Source: CAZCTC01 sp964501335 (GTDB lineage: Bacteria > Chloroflexota > Anaerolineae > B4-G1 > SLSP01). Taken from it: a stretch of DNA of 32,473 bases. Below the pieces are notes generated by a model, which was given only the letters and a program-made list of their open reading frames with translations, did not search any database and was not told the DNA's origin. Location: contig CAZCTC010000084.1 of NCBI GenBank assembly GCA_964501335.1, positions 1-32,473 of the forward strand. The letters run 5' to 3'. Below, in pieces: positions 30,973 to 32,473 of the stretch (position 1 is the stretch's first letter; each line of letters starts with the position of its first letter). Both the position numbers and the translations under genes were made by a program.

Positions 30973-30993
30973 ATGCAAATATTTGCGTTTACG
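30968..30993. repeat. Fifth palindromic iteron after the loader gene
   Basis: This is the most symmetrical copy: CGTAAATGCAAAT then ATTTGCGTTTACG, with AAAG/CTTT extensions giving a 34-bp near-perfect palindrome. It overlaps the stop codon of the loader gene and shares the half-site of the sites 1.4 kb upstream, so the same protein should bind both; looping is possible. Confidence 0.85.
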
Positions 30994-31360
30994 CTTTGGG
31001 GAACCGTAATCTCTAAGGTGCACCCCGTTGATTGCCATCGAGCGCGCTGAGGTGATGACGGAGATATTCGGCCCGCCCCCGGTGGATTCGGAGAGTGCCG
31101 GGTAAAGATGTATGATCAAGCCGGGCCGGGGGAGTTCCCCGGCCCGGCGGCAAGATTGCACATTGCTGGCGGGGTGGAGCGATGTGGGGGAGTGGAAAAA
31201 GACAGTGAATTAATGCTTGGCCAGATTTCCCATATCAATTTCCAATTAACGTTTGATAATGGCTGAACGGTTCATCGGACAATAAATCATACAACCTCAT
31301 ATCACAATATCTCCTAGCAATTTAAACAATGGTGATAATCTCAAAAAAAGTTCAATTTTA
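30994..31360. other. Intergenic end of the backbone, no supported gene
   Basis: After the iteron there is about 120 bp of GC-rich sequence, a strong hairpin at 31120-31148, then a shift to AT-rich DNA at about 31190. I take this shift as the likely right edge of the element backbone. A 25-codon frame at 31028-31105 is present but not convincing. No repeat of the tRNA-like sequence was seen here. Confidence 0.45.
31120..31148 (+). terminator. Strong 12-bp GC hairpin closing the backbone operon
   Basis: GCCGGGCCGGGG and CCCCGGCCCGGC pair perfectly around GAGTT. There is no T tract after it, so it may stop transcription poorly alone or act by pausing with Rho. Confidence 0.5.
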
Positions 31361-31876
31361 CTATCCTACACATTTGCCGTACGAAGGTTCCACAATGTAA
31401 AGATAAAGATAATACAACGTATTAAAATCATTATAACCTTCAATCTCCTCCATATCGATAGAATCAGGCAAATCCGGAGTAATAAACAATTCGGTAGTTT
31501 CATCCCTGCGAAAATTCAAAAAAGAAAAAACACGATCGTTGGGAGGAGATATGTATACCCACCCAAAATCTGGCATTTTTTCTTCATAATCCTCCCTGAT
31601 TTCTTGAAAGGAGCGATTTACTCCGTAAACTCTCGTTACTTCAATTCCGTGGCATCCTTTAGCGTAATGCACAGAATCAATTTGATCTTTCTGAAATAAC
31701 AATATTGCATCAACAGGAACGTAAATATTTTCACTAACATTCCTTACTTTCTCTTTTAACTGATCCTCTTGTTGTTGGATTTTATCTTGATGATTACATC
31801 CCATTACCAATAATAAGAAAACAATAACATACGGTACAAAAAAACTCCGTCCTTGTATATTAAAAAATTTTTTCAT
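31361..31876 (-). CDS. Hypothetical lipoprotein
   Basis: This 171-residue protein has a basic start (MKKFFNIQGR), a hydrophobic core (FVPYVIVFLLLVMGC) and a lipobox-like VMGC at about 26-29, so it is probably lipid-anchored. The mature part starts with a charged coiled coil (KIQQQEDQLKEKVRNVSENI) and continues as an alpha/beta domain with FGWVYISPPNDRVFSFLNF. The ATG at 31876 is preferred because GGAGG lies 5 bases upstream; the longer frame adds only MEEY. The style and base composition resemble the lipoprotein at 4868, not the backbone. Confidence 0.65.
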   Translation of the reverse strand: MKKFFNIQGRSFFVPYVIVFLLLVMGCNHQDKIQQQEDQLKEKVRNVSENIYVPVDAILLFQKDQIDSVHYAKGCHGIEVTRVYGVNRSFQEIREDYEEKMPDFGWVYISPPNDRVFSFLNFRRDETTELFITPDLPDSIDMEEIEGYNDFNTLYYLYLYIVEPSYGKCVG

Positions 31877-32094
31877 ATATTCCTCCAAATGAAAATTTAT
31901 CTAATCCATTACAAGACTCCCCTGAAATAACTTGGTTTTTTAAAAATGCGTCAAATTTTCTCCCACTTCAGGGCGATTCTTTGCCTTTATAAGGGCAAAG
32001 AAGAGCGAAATGGTTCTTTTAAGGAAAGACTCGCCCCACTTTCATTAGGTAAAAATGACAAACTGACCTTTTTCAGGGGAGTCATTTTCAATAA

Positions 32095-32352
32095 TCAAAC
32101 CCGCTTTTTGATTTCATCTTTCATAGCTCTTATCACTCTCATAAAACCCGGGATTTTCTCCAATGCACCATTCAATGACTTTGCATTCGAATCGGCTTCT
32201 ATACTATTTTCCAGACACTCCCTATATATATCAGAATCGGTAAGCGTAAAAAGATCAGAAATCGCAATTTCTAAGTTCTTTAAATTCTTTTGATAGGCAA
32301 CATACATACCCTCTGCATCTAAATTAAGTTCGCCTACTTCATAGAGTTCCAA
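32095..32352 (-). CDS. Small hypothetical protein
   Basis: This is an 85-residue, mainly helical, acidic protein (YVAYQKNLKNLEIAISDLFTLTDSDIYRECLE, GFMRVIRAMKDEIKKRV). No clear ribosome-binding site is visible before the ATG, and an apparent mobile-element end starts about 10-30 bases upstream, so it may be a 5'-truncated remnant of a larger gene. Family not recognised. Confidence 0.4.
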   Translation of the reverse strand: MELYEVGELNLDAEGMYVAYQKNLKNLEIAISDLFTLTDSDIYRECLENSIEADSNAKSLNGALEKIPGFMRVIRAMKDEIKKRV

Positions 32353-32406
32353 TTGAATGGCTCTAATTCTCGACCTGTGCGGTTAGGTTTTTAGCCGCGT
32401 CGCACG

Positions 32407-32412
32407 TATAAT
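32407..32412 (+). promoter_or_regulatory. Consensus -10 box near the right edge
   Basis: TATAAT lies 32 bases before the partial reading frame at 32445; the matching -35 (TTAGGT, 18 bases upstream) is poor. The surrounding GTGCGGTTA ... TAGCCGCG ... CGCAC symmetry could be the terminal repeat of an insertion sequence. Confidence 0.35.
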
Positions 32413-32444
32413 GGGCCAGAAAAACCAGCAAAGCGAGGCCCGTC

Positions 32445-32473
32445 ATGGTCAAAAATTACAAAATCAGAGTGCA
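32445..32473 (+). CDS. Start of an ORF cut by the window edge, possible transposase
   Basis: Only MVKNYKIRV is visible, after AAGCGAGG 6 bases upstream of the ATG. The short promoter-bearing left end with inverted symmetry suggests an insertion sequence, but nine residues cannot identify a family. Confidence 0.3.

Noticed and set aside
31028..31105. 25-codon TTG frame after the fifth iteron, preceded by AAGGTG
   Set aside because: Too short to support, and it starts with a rare codon; kept only as a remark.

Overview
The window looks like part of a Chloroflexota (Anaerolineae/Caldilineae-like) genome or large plasmid. This is an inference from gene style: a very large secreted RHS protein, lipoproteins with CTPPCWE-type cores, an Ala/Thr-rich coiled-coil membrane protein, and an effector-associated domain fused to an FGE/SUMF1 fold. 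No rRNA or other phylogenetic marker is present.

Layout. (A) 1-12 kb is almost entirely minus-strand accessory sequence: an orphan RHS fragment, a membrane-anchored hypothetical, an SDR oxidoreductase, an EAD-FGE protein whose C-terminus looks like a diversity-generating-retroelement variable region, a scrambled patch with a DUF6573-like gene, a lipoprotein, and a 1891-residue RHS protein ending in an HExxH metallopeptidase-like tip. The EAD-FGE and RHS genes each have an intrinsic terminator in the leader, just before the start codon. (B) 12.36-14.57 kb is a recombination and control module: tyrosine recombinase, terminator, three in-phase direct repeats, a promoter, the 5' two-thirds of a tRNA-Gln(CUG), and a protein with four tandem excisionase-like HTH units behind a leader able to form alternative pairings around its ribosome-binding site. 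This resembles int-attP-xis. (C) 14.6-31.15 kb is a GC-rich, tightly packed, all-plus-strand plasmid/integrative-element backbone. It starts at a near-consensus promoter, and its leader is crossed by a strong opposite promoter plus terminator (a predicted countertranscribed RNA). It encodes small membrane and zinc-ribbon proteins, a DUF6884-like protein, SSB, an FtsK-like translocase, a ParM-like actin, a ParR-like protein, a second SSB-like protein, an adenine methylase, a nuclease-like winged-helix protein, a DnaB helicase, a putative initiator and a DnaC-type loader. (D) 31.2-32.47 kb returns to AT-rich minus-strand hypotheticals and may end in the start of an insertion sequence.

How it may work. 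Four 26-bp palindrome-type sites lie inside the initiator gene and a fifth lies after the loader gene; together with initiator, DnaB and DnaC this looks like a self-contained origin. Twelve copies of an 8-bp repeat (GACAAACC type) sit between the FtsK-like and ParM-like genes. They could be a parC centromere for ParM/ParR or a clt-like loading site for a TraB-type translocase. No relaxase or type IV secretion gene is visible, so if the element transfers itself, a single-FtsK (actinomycete AICE-like) mechanism is the hypothesis to test.
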